Notes: a model not told the origin generated them from the sequence alone. Shown: positions 24,200 through 36,865, counted from the first letter of the stretch. The stretch: 64,000 nucleotides of DNA from Flammula alnicola (GCA_015499995.1 JADNRV010000002.1:744001-808000); one strand, 5' to 3'. Made by a program: numbers and translations.

Positions 24200-27100
24200 C
24201 TGACCCAGAAAAACGCCGCCTGAAAAGTGAATGGATTTTTCCAGTCACCGTTGTTCAACGTTCAACGTTCAGATTTGATGCCCGTGTTTGGAATTTATTC
24301 CTTCCTGCCGACGCACGCCGAGAGCTTCAGGACCCCGTTCAGCAGCGTCCATCCCCGTCCCATAGAGACGGAGAGATTTGGTCGCACAAGGTCAGGGTCA
24401 ATAAGTCATGACATCCCCACCAACTCGAATGCCCAACAACGCCCGCTGTAACGAGTTCCCGGGAACGAATGACATATCATGTTCTCCATGTGATGGTGAT
24501 GGGTTACACAGCGGTGAAGTTGGCCCGGAGGAGCGGAAGAATGCTGTCCACGAACGAGGGGAAGCTTCAAGATAGCCTGGTCGAAGGTTTCGCTCGTTTA
24601 CACCCGTCTCCCGAGTTCTTCTCGTCTTCATGGTACTCATATGTAGGTGGGTTCTAGGAAGCTTCTTCTTTTTCACCTACAAGGGGCGCATTCTTGCTCG
24701 TGTTCCGCGTCGCTTGGAATCCTCAGCTTGGACCTAGGAAGTTAAGCCCCAAATCGTCGAATATTCTTTGCATAATTCCGGTAAAACATTGGCCGCGCCT
24801 GCCGATATTGCATTCGACGCGTTTCGACGACAATGTCGGGCGAAGTCGCCCCACAGGAGGCGAATTCTCGAACCTATTCCCACGCACGACGCGTTCATGC
24901 CAAATTTGGGCAAAAGGTCGGTCCCGCCCTGGCGGGGTCACGGATGTGAGTCACTCGCCTCTCATAGCCTACATAAAAGACAATGAAGCGAACTGAAGTT
25001 AGCCTTTCGTTCTTTCCCCTTCCGCCATGTGCAGGATAAATTTTGTAAATGTGTTCTTTGTGAATGGTCAATCATTGTCGGCGCTAAGCCTTGATAAGAC
25101 CCATTCGATGTATCGATCTCAAGGATATCTCCTCAAGACCGCCCAAGACCGCAAGATCATGAAGACCTTCAAGACAATGAGGTCGTCGTCATAGAAGAGA
25201 CCACTACCCGGCCGCCAACTCGATGGCTGCAAAATGCAAGGATTCAAGACAAAACTCACCGTTCGTGCTCTTGTGGCCCCAAGCAACGTTACAGCTTGTC
25301 TCTTTCAACGTGCTGACCCACAAGCTATGCCCTCCTTCACCAGGACTTTAAGATGTGGGTGACGGGTACAATGTTTTTGGGGATCCTGTCGAAGGTCGCC
25401 CGTCCCCTCAATAATTGTGCTTTGTTTCTCGATGCAGTTGGCGACTGTCTTACTTGAGGTTCTCTGTGCTGGCTATGCTGCGGTGCTCTGTGCGACTTTA
25501 GAATGTTGTCTTGGAAGACATCAAGACCAAGCATTGGAAATCCCCAACCGTCTGTGATTTTTCCCCGCAACGAGGTCTTCAACCGGATTTCCTCGACCAT
25601 GAACAATGCAAGATGATTTTCTTGAAGATATTGAGTTTGAGAAATGCAGGCAGCAAGATATTCGACCGCGAAGTGCGCGAGCAACTCGACATTGTGGTCA
25701 AGAAGGGTTCTGTTCAAGGCGCAAGGTCGATAACGAAGGTAATTCAGCAACGGTGGCCCAAGTCATCAAATTTCGAAGATGCCGTGGCAGTGGCCCCCCG
25801 GTCCAATTCGGGCGTGAATATCTTGGACAATATTTCCTCGCTCATGTGCTCTCTGAATTCCTCCTCGGAATATTTTTTCTAGCGGCAAGTATGCTCGCCT
25901 TACACACTCTCGAGCTCCTCGCCGTCCAGAACATCGAGGGATTTCCAGGAAATTTATGCCGGTCGGCCGCTGGTCAGCCGCTCGAATGTGCGAGGAACTC
26001 AGTTTGAGACTGCCGGTCAGATCAAGAACATTTCCCCGGAAATTCAATTCCAACTCAGAACCGCGTCGTTCCCAGCTAGAAATCTCCTCGTTCAGACGTC
26101 CTCGTTCAGGAAATACTGCCCGTCTCAGTGGCACCTGTCCTCAGAATAATCGCTCTCAGAGCGCCCTCAGGCCTCATATTCATCGGATATCTCAGCGTGA
26201 AATGGGAATTTTTTGTCCCCGGTTTACTCCTGACACCCAGACTCGAAATCAAGATCCCTTACAAACGAAACGAAAGCCCCAAATTCTGACGCGTTCAAGT
26301 CCTTGCCTCTAGACTCCTCTTTCCAATACATCCATAAACCCAACCGACCGATTCCTCAAGTCGTTTGATCAGCAACATTGTCTCTCGGGCGACCAGAGAC
26401 CTCTGAATGGGGACGGCAATCCCATCTGACACATTTGCTAGCACGTCGAAGTGCATATACCCCATTTTTCCTCCCGAAAATTCTATAGCAGCTTTATCCT
26501 GGCCTTTTTGGAACCTCAGGCCCATTCAAAACTTCTGGGTACAACGTAGAAGTATACGAAGCAACTCTTACTCTACGAAGTCCAAGACAGGCGAAGGGCA
26601 CGACATGTTTGATGAGGATGGCAAAAAATTACAACACGGTCGAGTGAAGGGCTCAGAATTTCTTATCGTACTCGACCTGTCTCTGATTTCGCCGCGGAAT
26701 CGGGTAAATGCTCTTCCCTCGCCTACCCAAATGACAACGCTTATTCCACCGGCAGAGAAATCTCTGACCTACCCAAGACAAGCAACCTTGATGTGTTCAA
26801 GAGATCCATGTTTGCCCGTCTGAACAAGGATCTCAAAAGTCTATGTTTTCACGGCTTTTGTCGCCGAGTTCCTCCTATTTCGACGAATTTTCAATGGTTA
26901 CAAAAAATGGTTCAGTAGACAAGCCAGCGCCAGGTAAGAATTATAATTTCCCGCTCAGCCAGCTGTAATTGACACAGCCTGATAGGTTCTTAATGGTCGA
27001 CGTCGTTTCCTCATCCCCTATTCTGTGGCAAAAATAGACTTCAGGTCTCGGGAAGCTATTTGGCCATTATTTCCGTACACGGACGCTAGTGACGTTATTG

Positions 27101-27720
27101 CCCTTGGATCCTTGTTCGCTCGCCAAGTCTCTGGGACTTGAGTTTTTCTGCTTGTATGTGCAGGACTAGTCCTAGGCGGTCTTGGAGGCCAGCAGCTTCC
27201 GCCACCTCTATCATTTCATCGTGTCAGTTCCGCCCTACCTTTAGGTCAATCTCGCGAGTCGCCAACTGCCTATGCACGATCAGAGCGACTACCATTGACC
27301 GAGATCCGCGCTTCAACCCTCGGGCGCCAATCTCATAAATTGATGCCCCATTAAGTACGTCAAGTTCCTGTCAAAACGTGTAGACAAAATGTCGGGAAGC
27401 AGCGAAACAGACGTGGCTTTCTGCTTGTCAAATTGGTCCGGCGGCCAGGCCCTAGACAGCGAAAGTTTTCCCAGAACAATTGTCACCGTTCCACGTACCC
27501 ACGCACGAACCCTTGAACAACCGACAAAGAATGTATACATTTGTCTGTGAATTTACTCTTCTAATGTGTGATTTCGCATCTAACATTGTCACAGGTGCTA
27601 CTTAGGGCCTGGCCAAGAAAACACAAAATATGACATTGTCAAATTTGGCTTCTCACCTACAGCAATGCCACACGCAAGAAAACGAGCTCAATTCTACATA
27701 AGTACTCTACATATCGCTGC
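24200..27720. pseudogene. Decayed sequence of unit B
   Basis: This is the counterpart of 18560-22180. The conserved plus-strand frame is at 25511-25730 (CKMIFLKILSLRNAG, FDREVREQLDIVVKKGSV), with synonymous changes against unit A. Its upstream part is still open here (from MEDIKTKHWKSP) where unit A has a stop. Beyond 25880 the frames are broken in both units. No domain was recognised, and the ancestral gene remains unidentified. Confidence 0.4.
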
Positions 27721-28648
27721 AAAAATAAACTACAACGCCGTCGTCAGCGTGGTCAGGTCAGTGGTTGTGCGGATCTTTGTCAATAATGCAGCAACAGAAT
27801 TGATGGGTTTTAGTGAATCGCCGAATAGGGCGTGATCGAAAAAAGAGGTCAACGAGATGGGTCAGCATTTGTGGCGAGAACTTTCCTGTCTCTCGCCACC
27901 TCAGAAAATCGCCGACACACTCATCAAGCCTCAGTTTTTCGAGGATTAGCTGGAAATTTTGCACCCGCCCGCCACGCCCTTTTCCAGCTCTGTTTAACTC
28001 AGCATGACGCGTCGTGTCTGCGTAGGGATAAGTAATCTGTTTTTAGAACTTCATTGTGCCCACCCGCCCAATCTCGCTCACTTCAAACCCTACCAGGCAT
28101 ACATTTCGGCTTAAACACTACGGGCTTTCCCAAAACCAAAAGGCTACATCTACAGCCAAAGTATATCACTAGCTATATCGATCAGAATATCTACCGCTCG
28201 TACTGCAAAAGAATTACCATATCTCCTAGAATCTTCGGCACATAGTGGCTTCAAACACGTAGACCTCATCGTGGTAAGGGTGGATGTGAGAATATTAGGT
28301 TAGGACAGAGACTGGCTTATCGTAACTTGAAGCAGTTGAATGTGCCTTTGAAAGGCAATTTTGAAGTTTGCGTTGACTGAGCAAGGGTTGCTATCTTACC
28401 AAGTGGAGAACGCAGTGGTGTATGTAAAACTAGCCTCTCCTTTGTGCTCGGTGATTAACAAATACAGATAATTGGATCGACTATTCTGTTCTAAAAGCCA
28501 AAGATCAGCTGCATGCGGTGTGCACAACAATGAATAAAAATAAAACGACGTCAATCACGAAAATAATATCCAACGATTCAAGACTTTATTCACAAGTTTG
28601 TCCTTGGCTAGGCTCCATATGATGGACAGAGGAAGGTTATGCCTCCGT
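27721..28648. other. Intergenic region after the duplication
   Basis: About 930 bp of sequence carry no convincing coding frame and no similarity that was noticed to the duplicated units. It is the 3' flank of the next minus-strand gene. Confidence 0.5.
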
Positions 28649-29442
28649 TTATTTCACCTTCGAGGCTTGCACCTGCGGTTGGCCAAAGTAATATCTCTTT
28701 CTCCCGATTCCGAGAAACCAGGAAATCCTACATAATCAACCTTCGACATTGACAGGAAGATGCGAAACTCTCTCTGCCCACGTACCGAGAGAGGTGTAAC
28801 AAGAAGACAACAGTGAGGTTTCCATGGGTAGTTGTGTTCCACTGGAGAGGAAGATATTTGGTTTCCTCCGGAAGATTTATGAAAGTCAAGAATATACTAA
28901 ATTATGGTGCGCGAGTCAGCCTCTACTATCGAACAGAGAGCAAGTCAGCTTACTGGATCAACTAGAAACGATAGCGTCAACAAGATTCTACCAAGCGGAG
29001 TGATGCACTTACGTCTGCCATTGATAGTGCACCAAGAAAGACACCCATGACCCTCTCCTGCCCGGCCAAGTTATTACTCAGGGTGTCTCGTACGGCACGG
29101 TATCCAAAAGATTGAATGACGAATAGCAAAAGGTAACCTAAAAACATGTCAGGTCAAAACATTTCCATACAGCAGAAGGAAGAGACGAACAAACAGTGAG
29201 TTGCCATGTTGCGATTACTGCTCGAGGATCGAGATCCGTTGGTGGAGGTCCGGTGGGTGGTATGAGCTCGTTGTAAAACCATGCCGGGCCAAACATCAAC
29301 GAGCCAATGATGGGGCCTATTTCAGAGACTTATGTACAAGTTGAGACGGGCCCACTGCAGACATATATGCAGTTAACGCACTTGGTTCGAAGTAGAGGAA
29401 AATGAACTTGTAGTATCCCGGTAGCGTATCGAATTTTGTCAT
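28649..29442 (-). CDS. Small multi-pass membrane protein, tandem paralogue 2 (DUF7704-like)
   Basis: The spliced protein starts MTKFDTLPGYYKFIFLYFEP. The second exon gives PIIGSLMFGPAWFYNELIPP and VIATWQLT. The third gives GYLLLFVIQSFGYRAVRDTL, and GQERVMGVFLGALSMAD. The fourth holds TKYLPLQWNTTTHGNLTVVF. The last gives SWFLGIGRKRYYFG and ends KVK at 28649-28651. About four membrane helices are expected. Gene structure and spacing of motifs match its neighbour at 29913-30796 exon by exon. The pattern of LPxxYxxxFxYxEP followed by short helices resembles the fungal DUF7704 membrane family. That assignment is from memory and is tentative. Function is unknown. Confidence 0.62.
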
Positions 29443-29912
29443 TTTTGTCGAGTGCTTTGTTGAGCGAAAGACAAGGGATGGATTGACCAAGTGTGCCAAC
29501 TTGACTCGTCCCTAATTTATGGCAAGGAGTTCATGGTTTGTGCAGCTGACACATAGTGGGCGTATGTGTATTGTTTCTTTGTGTGCCATCATCAAGGGCA
29601 CTTGGCCACTTTAGTCTCTTTGTGGAAGACCGCCCTGCGATAACCCTGCGATCAGCACGTAAGAGCAAACCACCTGCACCTTGTGGATAGTGGCCGATAG
29701 GCCTATCTCAATGTTGAAAAGACTACCGGCAACATACGCCACGAACGATATCTCGGCAAACATGACAAAAATCTTCTCGGACCCGCAATTTAGCTTCGCC
29801 GCACTTGAAGGTTTGAACAACGGAAAGATCCCATGACAGATAATCTGACAGATACACAGTTATGCAAAGAAAGAAACGCTCGGGTCTCCGTTAATGTCGG
29901 TATCAGCAACTG

Positions 29913-30796
29913 CTATTTACTTTTGCCTGCTTTCGATGAGGACTTTCCGAAGTAATAGCGTGTACGACCAATTCCTGTATACCACGCCAGTCTAGAGCGA
30001 GCGCACAGAGGAATTAACATTGTGAAAGCACAAGAAACAATTAACTGATAGCGTACCTGAAGAAGAATAGGACGATAACAACTGTGATGTTGCCGTGAGT
30101 CATACTGTTCCAATTAGAAGGAGCGTATTTTAGGTCTGACGGAAGGCCAATGAAAGTAGCGACGATGCTTGAGGTGGATAAATTAGGAACGTGCCCCAGA
30201 TAACGAAAGGTCGTACGTACTGCGTCAGCTGGGGTTCGGAGGTCCAGACAATCATCAGTTGACGGTGCATGATAGACAGAGAATAGAATGGAGGGCTCAC
30301 GTCTGCAATGCCGAGCGCTAAGAAACTTGCACCAAGAATGCGTTCCTGTGCTGCAGGGTTACCGGGCAGCGCATCTCGAACCGCGCGAAAGACCAGAGAC
30401 GAGATAAGCCCCAAAAGAAAGTAACCTAGCAGTGGGAAGAGCAGTTGTGAGTACCGTTTGTGCTGCCGCGGACCACACAACTTCTGGCTGCACGAGGCGG
30501 TAGGGTGAGAGAAATACAACATACAATTTGTTAATTGCCATATAGCCATAAGAGTTCTTGGATCCAGTGGTGCGGTAGAAGCAGGCAATGTGGATGGAAT
30601 AAGCTGGTGGTGAAACCACGACGAGCCGGGGAATACCCAGACCATGAGTGCAGGCGCGATCGTGGACACTGACAACGCATTGAACGAGAAATCAGGTATT
30701 TAACTTAGATGCACATGACGAGAACTTACTGGGTTCCAAGTATAAGAAAAGGAGGCGATAGATGCCTGGCAATGCTGGAAAACTGTCTTGAGCCAT
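29913..30796 (-). CDS. Small multi-pass membrane protein, tandem paralogue 1 (DUF7704-like)
   Basis: The protein starts MAQDSFPALPGIYRLLFLYL, ending the first exon with EP before a GTAAGT donor. Later exons give ISTIAPALMVWVFPGSSWFH, LDPRTLMAIWQLTNC, GYFLLGLISSLVFRAVRDAL, QERILGASFLALGIAD, RPFVIWGTFLIYPPQASSL and HGNITVVIVLFFFRLAWYTG. The C-terminus is basic (TRYYFGKSSSKAGKSK) and stops at 29913-29915. It is head-to-tail with the paralogue at 28649-29442, about 470 bp apart, which indicates a local gene duplication. A short hydrophobic minus-strand frame (29611-29820) lies between them and is not called. Function is unknown. Confidence 0.65.
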
Positions 30797-30949
30797 TGGT
30801 ATGCAAATGGGAGGAGAAAGAGGCTCGAGTGATGCAGTGATGGGAATCGGTGACAGTTTAACTAATCTACGGCCCGTTATATCCGGTCCGAATTTCGTCT
30901 TAGAAAACCCAAACCAATTGCACTACAAAACCACGAAGACGAGTCCTCA

Positions 30950-33062
30950 ATGGAGGGCAGAAATCAAGATCAAACACTCAGTGTCACACAGCATAGCAGC
31001 CCTGGCTCATCTGTCTTCGACCTTCCTATTCAAATATCAACTCTTGGCCTAAATGTCTCCAACGACGCGTCGGTGGACGTGAATCGACATGGCTGGGTCC
31101 CCGCTGACGACGCCTCATTTCTCGTTATTTCAGGAGGAACTGGGGGCAATGCGATATGCTCAGCCTTCGCAAACGCTTGTTATGTCCTCCCTGTATCTGA
31201 CGACGGAGGTTCATCAAGTGAAATTATTCGAGTGTTAGGGGGTCCTTCCGTCGGTGAGGGATTAATGTTCAGGGCTAGCGTTCGAAACACCTGACAAATG
31301 TTTGGATAGGAGATATAAGATCACGACTTGTTCGTTTGATACCCCCCACCCCTCCTTCCTCCCCCTTGGATGCAATTCGAAGGTTATTGGCACATCGTCT
31401 GCCCTCAAAGTCATCGGAACGCGACGCCCGAGACGAATGGAGGGACATAGTCGAGGGCCGAAGTCTACTGTGGAAAGGGATACCATCAGACAGAAAAGAG
31501 ACGATAAGAGGTACCCATTCTTCTTGTGACAAGTGCCAATTTTGTCTAATAAAGCGAAAGGATTTCTTGTATATTTCGAAAGTGAACTATTGAAACGCGC
31601 ACACAAGAATTTCGATTTCCGGAATGGAAGGTTTGCGTCTTCCAAATATTCGTCCAAGCAGGACTAACTATGTCTATTAGCATTGGAAACTACTTTTTAG
31701 CAGCTGCGCAGGGCTTTTTCAGATCATTGCCGTCTGCGATATTTCTATTCTCTTCTATCACAAATAGCCAGGCAAGTGTCTCTCCACCCTTTTTCGTCGC
31801 CCACTGTTAAACCAGAGGTGTAGGCGCACATTTTACCTGTCATAGTAACTAACCATACCGTTACTATTGCAGCGGAATTGGTAAGTACGCTACAAGTGTA
31901 CTTGTGCAAATACGATGACGCCCATTATTTAGGAAGACGGAGAGAGAATGGTCGGTCAGTGCGAGATATCACATCCAATCGTGCCCACCGAGCTATCTTT
32001 CCAAGTACCCGATGAGGAAGCTCCCACATCCCCAATCGACGGACTAGGTGAATCTATGTCTCCCCCACGCAACATTATGTTCGAGTCATTCGCCAAGGGA
32101 ACCCACGAAGCTCTTCCTTCTCCAATACAGCGTGAGTAACCTTTCTTTATCTTTTTCGTCTGAGCAATGCTGATGGACATGGTCGAGCTCAGGGCTTTAC
32201 TACATCAATGGATATGGGATGGAAATACATCCATCTCCCAATGGAGATTTTCTCTCCAGTTTAGCCTCCAGGGATGTCTTGGTCTATTCTTGTGGATCTT
32301 TGTGGACGAGGTGAGTGTATAATCGTTATCTCGCTTATACTAGGCGACTTACCCACCTAATTTGCGTAGCATCATTCCCTGTTTGGCTTTGAAGGGCGTC
32401 GCTGGAAAGATTGCTGGATCACCCTCTCTCCGAGCCAAGGTTCTGCTATGTAACTTTCATTGCCTTTCATGCTATAAGAAATCCGAGGCTGACCAGGTAT
32501 TAGTGAATACAGAGAACGATCGAGAGACCGATGGATATACAGCAACAGACTACATAAAGTGAAGATTTGAAAATCCCGATCAAGTCACTTTTTAATAAAA
32601 TAATTACAGAGCAATCGTACGGACGCTGAACAGCGACTATTCCAATCAAACTTACGGCCTTGGAAGCGCAAATACCACCTATCCTGTGTCAGCGTTTGTC
32701 ACCGACTTAGTTTACTTGAAGACGACACAAATTGCCGTGGATGTGGAGCATATAACAGTAAGTTTGGATTAAGCGATGAGATAAGATGATTTTATTGACA
32801 TGTGCGGTAACAGCTCTTAGGAGTACGTTGCAGAGAAGTTGAAGGAACTCGATTCGACGCTGATACTGTAGCATTTGCGATGAAGCAAGTTTGCACGGAT
32901 GTAAGTTAAATATAGATTTTCCCACGGCTGCTACATTGGGCTATGAATTGTCCGACGAGCTCTGAACAGGACCATTCGCAAGAACACTACAAACAAGTCG
33001 GTCGCTATTCTACACTTTACTCTGTCGCGTCGTCGGGATCATTCATGAGATTCAGCAGATAA
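30950..33062 (+). CDS. CofD/UPF0052-like protein
   Basis: The protein belongs to the superfamily of bacterial YvcK and archaeal CofD (2-phospho-L-lactate transferase). Its fungal members have no established role. The diagnostic N-terminal motifs are FLVISGGTGGNAICSAF and LPVSDDGGSSSEIIRVLGG, followed in the next exon by DIRSRLVRL. Later exons contain GSIGNYFLAAAQGFFRSLPS, ITNSQAHILPVIV, YYINGYGMEIHPSP, VLVYSCGSLWTSIIPCLALK and GVAGKI. The GTAAGT at 32901 is used as a donor, so the last exon runs 32969-33062 and ends RFSR. About nine introns are present. The start at 30950 is the first ATG in frame with the motif exon. Confidence 0.8.
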
Positions 33063-33140
33063 GAAAACGTCTAGCCACCATCTCTGGCCCCGTCTCGCTC
33101 CCTCCCACACTATCGCCGTTTCCGGCCCACGAGGTCAGAT

Positions 33141-34175
33141 GATAGGAAACTCCTTTGAAGTTCGCAGGCGCGCAATCTGTCCTCTGTCCGTACTCATCAT
33201 GAGAGACCCCACTCCTCGAGTTGGCCCTCAAGCCTTTCAACCCGAAGACGGCGAGTGATTTTCTTCTTGGCTTACCGAAAATTAGCTCATCAACTGACGT
33301 CTTTGCTAGAATCTCTCCATGTTTGCGCCACTGCTAAACGGTCGTCTGCAGAGTACTTTGCATCGCATAGCGATCCCTCCTTCACTTTTCCCGCTGGCGA
33401 GATGGATTTTGAAGCTGAAATAGACGACGGCCGAAAACGGCACCACCTTGATGTCATCGTGACCACCGCCGGAGCCAATAGCCAGGAATTTCCGAACTTA
33501 ATTCTGTGTAGCAGCCCAGATAACAGCTACGATGAGCTGGAAACCCCTCTGTCCGAAGACCCCCCAGCGCGGACCGCCAGAGTTCGCTTTCGATCTCGCG
33601 TTCGTATCACATCAGGATTCAATCGCCGCCGCCAAAAGTCCCATTCCGAACAAGGTTACCTCTCCTTTTCTCCTTCTTCATCCATTTCCGGCTCGCCATC
33701 GTCTTCCATCTCAGCTCCTCTTCGTCCACAAGCAGAAGATGAAGTTGGGAAGCCCGGGTGGGGCACTCTTGGCCAGCGTGTTTCGTTATTAGCTCAAGGC
33801 AGCGCTGAACGGAGGAGGCTCCGCCAACAACAAGAACGAGAATTGATGGCAAAAAGTATTCAGCTTGGCATCAATATTCCTGGTACCAACCATGGCTATG
33901 GCGTGAACGAACGAACACCTCTTACGAATTCCCCTTTGCCTCAGTTATATCTGGGCCGTAGCATGACAAGCGACCATAACACTGCCGTGGAAGAGGACGA
34001 AGCAGATATGTTTTTTGGGCCTTGGCCTACTCGACTTTGGAATCACCACGTATGTTTCTTTCGCGCCATCCTTGAAAGAACGACTCACATCATCATACAA
34101 CACTAGTGGTGGTGGTGGCAAATGGAACCCATTCTATGCTGTCAATGCCTCCTTGAATCCGATGACGAGGGTTAG
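33141..34175 (+). CDS. Ser/Arg-rich protein of unknown function
   Basis: A first exon starting at 33141 (MIGNSFEVRRRAICPLS; a second in-frame ATG is at 33201, MRDPTPRVGP) joins through an intron at about 33253-33309 to a long exon. That exon contains MDFEAEIDDGRKRHHLDV, the basic patch ARVRFRSRVRITSGFNRRRQ, Ser-rich runs, a charged helix SAERRRLRQQQERELMAKSI and NERTPLTNSP. The last exon gives four Trp in a row after HH, then CCQCLLESDDEG, and stops at 34173-34175. It begins only 80 bp after the CofD-like gene ends, on the same strand. No domain was recognised. The splice joins keep the frame throughout. Confidence 0.6.
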
Positions 34176-34374
34176 CACGAAGTTTCACGGCCTTTTGGAT
34201 ACAATGGCACTTCTGAATTTCTTGGAATATCATTATTCTCCCGCATTGTTGTAATTTATTCATAATGGACACCGACTACCTACTGGTACTTTTTTCTACA
34301 CCCCGAAATTGAACAATAGTTTGAAATGCAGTCTGTTCTGTGAACCCTTCGATTCGAACTCTAGTAGTAGCTGT

Positions 34375-35878
34375 CTAAATGCCCTTTTTTGGCATCACCA
34401 TGGTAGGAGGCAGAGTAGTGATGGGTGGTAGAAGACTTGCCGCAGTCTTGCGAGCGTTTTGCATAAGAAGCTGGTCCATGACCACGATTGCTGCCATCGA
34501 CTCGACAATTGGGACGGCACGCGGGACCACGCACGGGTCATGACGACCCCTGGCTGCCAAAGAGCCGGCTGTGCCATCATACTGTGCTGTTTCCTGAGGC
34601 TGGGAGATCGTGGCCGGGGACTTGAATCCAATCCTACAACTTGTGAGTAACTTTTCCAAGGATGGCCAAATCAATTTAGGAATACCTGAAGTAAACATTT
34701 TCACCATTGGTGATACCTCCTTGGACACCTCCACTCCAATTCGTTACAGTTCGGAGTCCTCCGCTCGCGTCGCCTACAAAAGCATCGTTGTGCTTGCTTC
34801 CCGGAACTTCTGTACCCCTGAACCCAGATCCGATTTCAAAGGCCTTGGTTGCTGGAATTGATAGCATTGCATGGGCGAGCGACGCTTCGAATTTGTCAAA
34901 GACTGGTTCCCCCAATCCAGAAGGAATATTCCTAATAACGCAGGTAACGGTGCCTCCGATGGAGTCCTGGGCATTTTTGGCCCGTATGATGCGCTAGGAC
35001 CAAGCGAGATATCAGATTTAGAGCTCTGCATCGTTGAGAATAGGTTGCCAACCTTTGTCATCCTTTCCGAGGTCTCCGGATGAGGGCATCTTGTAGGTAG
35101 CTTATCAACCTCTTCCCTGGTGATGGTGGAAAGAAGGTGGATAAAGTCGTTGGATAAGGCATCGCGAGCAGCGTCATCCTCCTCATCGGGATTCTGAGGC
35201 GTTAAGGAAGGAGGGGCCAAGGTCGACGGAAGATGGATTTTTCCAACGGAACTGACGAACGCAACAATTTCGATACCATAGGCAAGTTTAAGGTATTTTT
35301 CTGCTATGGCACCCGCAGCGACGCGACCTGACGAAAGCTATTGAGTAAACGGGATCCTTTAAAAGAGACAGACAAACCGATGGTTTCACGAGCACTACTC
35401 CTGCCTCCACCGCTGCTGGCCTTGATTCCGTACTTTTCAAGGTAGGTGTAATCTGCATGGCTGGGTCGAGGGTAGAGATCCGTTTCTGTATAATCATGGG
35501 GCCTCTGATCTTCGTTTTTGACGAGAAGGGCAATGGGGGTCCCCAAAGTAACACCCATTTCTAAGCCAGATTGCAGGTGGACTAAATCCTTTTCATTTCT
35601 CTTCAAAGTAAGAGAGAAAGAGTTGGCATATATGTGCATATATTTAAAAAAAGCGTACAGGAGTTGTCAGGTCACTTTGACCTGGCCTTCGGCGGCTGAG
35701 CTGCGTCTGTATATCTTGGGCAGACAATTCTAATCCCTGTGTATTATTCAACGTCATGCGTCTCCATATTTTGGGAAGGAAAACATACCGGCGGGCATCC
35801 ATCTATGATTGCGCCAACCGATGCGCAATGACTTTCGCCGTAGGTGGTGACTCTGAAGAGGGTACCATAGGTCGACAT
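34375..35878 (-). CDS. ARO2: Chorismate synthase
   Basis: This enzyme makes chorismate from 5-enolpyruvylshikimate-3-phosphate, the last step of the shikimate pathway. The start [20 protein letters not shown] is the conserved N-terminus. It is followed by [62 protein letters not shown] with SSARET, and [12 protein letters not shown]. The C-terminal part has [56 protein letters not shown] and [17 protein letters not shown]. Several introns interrupt it, and the stop is at 34375-34377. Fungal versions often act as bifunctional synthase and flavin reductase. It is head to head with the SAP30-like gene, about 260 bp apart. Confidence 0.95.
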
Positions 35879-36135
35879 TCTGATTTCAAGTTCCTGAATT
35901 TATGTTAATAACAAATAAGAGTGCGATGCAAGAAATATGGGCACCTGAGAGTGAGTTGAGAAAGAGAGGGATGACTCGGGGTCAAGTCCAGAGTCCAGAC
36001 CAATTTGAGGACTGCTAAATAATCTAATCGGCCAACTTTCCAAGTCCGCTTTTGGTACTTACTGAAAGCCACTTCCGTGTCCGTCTACACCGCCCGTCTA
36101 CACCGCACAACGAACCTGCGACTACCTCGTCCTCC

Positions 36136-36865
36136 ATGTCCACCTCCGCAACACAAATAGCAACTAACTCCCGGTCTCGGACACAGGCTCGGAAGAAAGT
36201 CAACGACGATGCCGCTTACTTCGGCCCCCCAGCATCCGTCGCAGGTTCATCTGGCACCAAAAGGCAAGCTGCAGACAAGGCAGAAGGAGAGCCCAGAGTG
36301 AAGCGAAAGAGGGTGGAAATGAGCCATGTTACGACAAATAATGGCAAAAAAGATGTCGCGGAGAGTGAACCCCGAAAGTCTCTCGTGAGTAGTCATCGTT
36401 ATTAAGAAGGCTTGTCTGTTTGAACGTGGTGTTCGTCAGGTTGAATTCCACAAGATGTCAACGAGCATGCTGCATCGTTACATGATCCAATTCGACATTT
36501 TACCTGGGGTTTATCCTTCGCCCCTCTCTGCAGAAGATCCTCCTGCGCCATCATCCCTTGCTGATCCCCAGAGCCAGCACTCTCGCCCTCCTAGCCCACC
36601 AGCATTAACTCCTGCGAACAGACCACGACGCGATCCCAAAGAGGCACACAGTCGGCGAAGAAGTTCGCGCTTACTTGAAGAAGAAACGAGGACACGCACG
36701 CCTATACTGGCCGACATTGAAGAATTGCACGGGGTTCTTGCCTCCATTGTTGAACGACACTTTAGAGAGATGACTTCGATAAATGGCAGAGAAGAGGTGG
36801 ATACTCTCGCGGCATTCATGTGTGCAGTTGAGAAGTGCAAGGGTGGAAACATAAAAGGACCTTAA
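36136..36865 (+). CDS. Probable SAP30-like subunit of a Sin3 histone deacetylase complex
   Basis: The first exon starts MSTSATQIATNSRSRTQARK and is basic, with a nuclear-localisation-like KRKRVEM. It ends at a GTGAGT donor near 36385. The second exon begins VEFHKMSTSMLHRYMIQFDI, which fits the Sin3-binding helix of SAP30. A Pro-rich linker follows, then a C-terminal charged helical region (EELHGVLASIVERHFREM, AAFMCAVEKCK). The start at 36136 is the first ATG in frame. The assignment rests on one helix plus general composition, so it is tentative. The protein would act in the nucleus as a corepressor subunit. Confidence 0.55.

Larger units (their letters stand above)
22256..27720. repeat. Segmental duplication, unit B (about 5.5 kb)
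   Basis: This is the second, directly oriented copy of 16372-22185. It begins within what was the last PXA intron: pyrimidine tract and CAG at 22288 precede the exon copy, exactly as at 16406. It ends near 27720, where similarity to 22130-22185 (the AACGATCTCAATTCTGCATA-like stretch) stops. Only about 70 bp lie between the units. Confidence 0.85.

Noticed and set aside
29611..29820. 69-codon minus-strand hydrophobic frame between the two membrane-protein paralogues
   Set aside because: It does not align with either paralogue and has no splice-linked partner. A remnant of a third copy could not be shown.
34459..35083. Plus-strand frames across chorismate synthase
   Set aside because: They are shadows of the conserved minus-strand gene.
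36052..36135. Upstream extension of the SAP30-like gene
   Set aside because: The extension begins at TTG rather than ATG, so the first true start in frame is at 36136.
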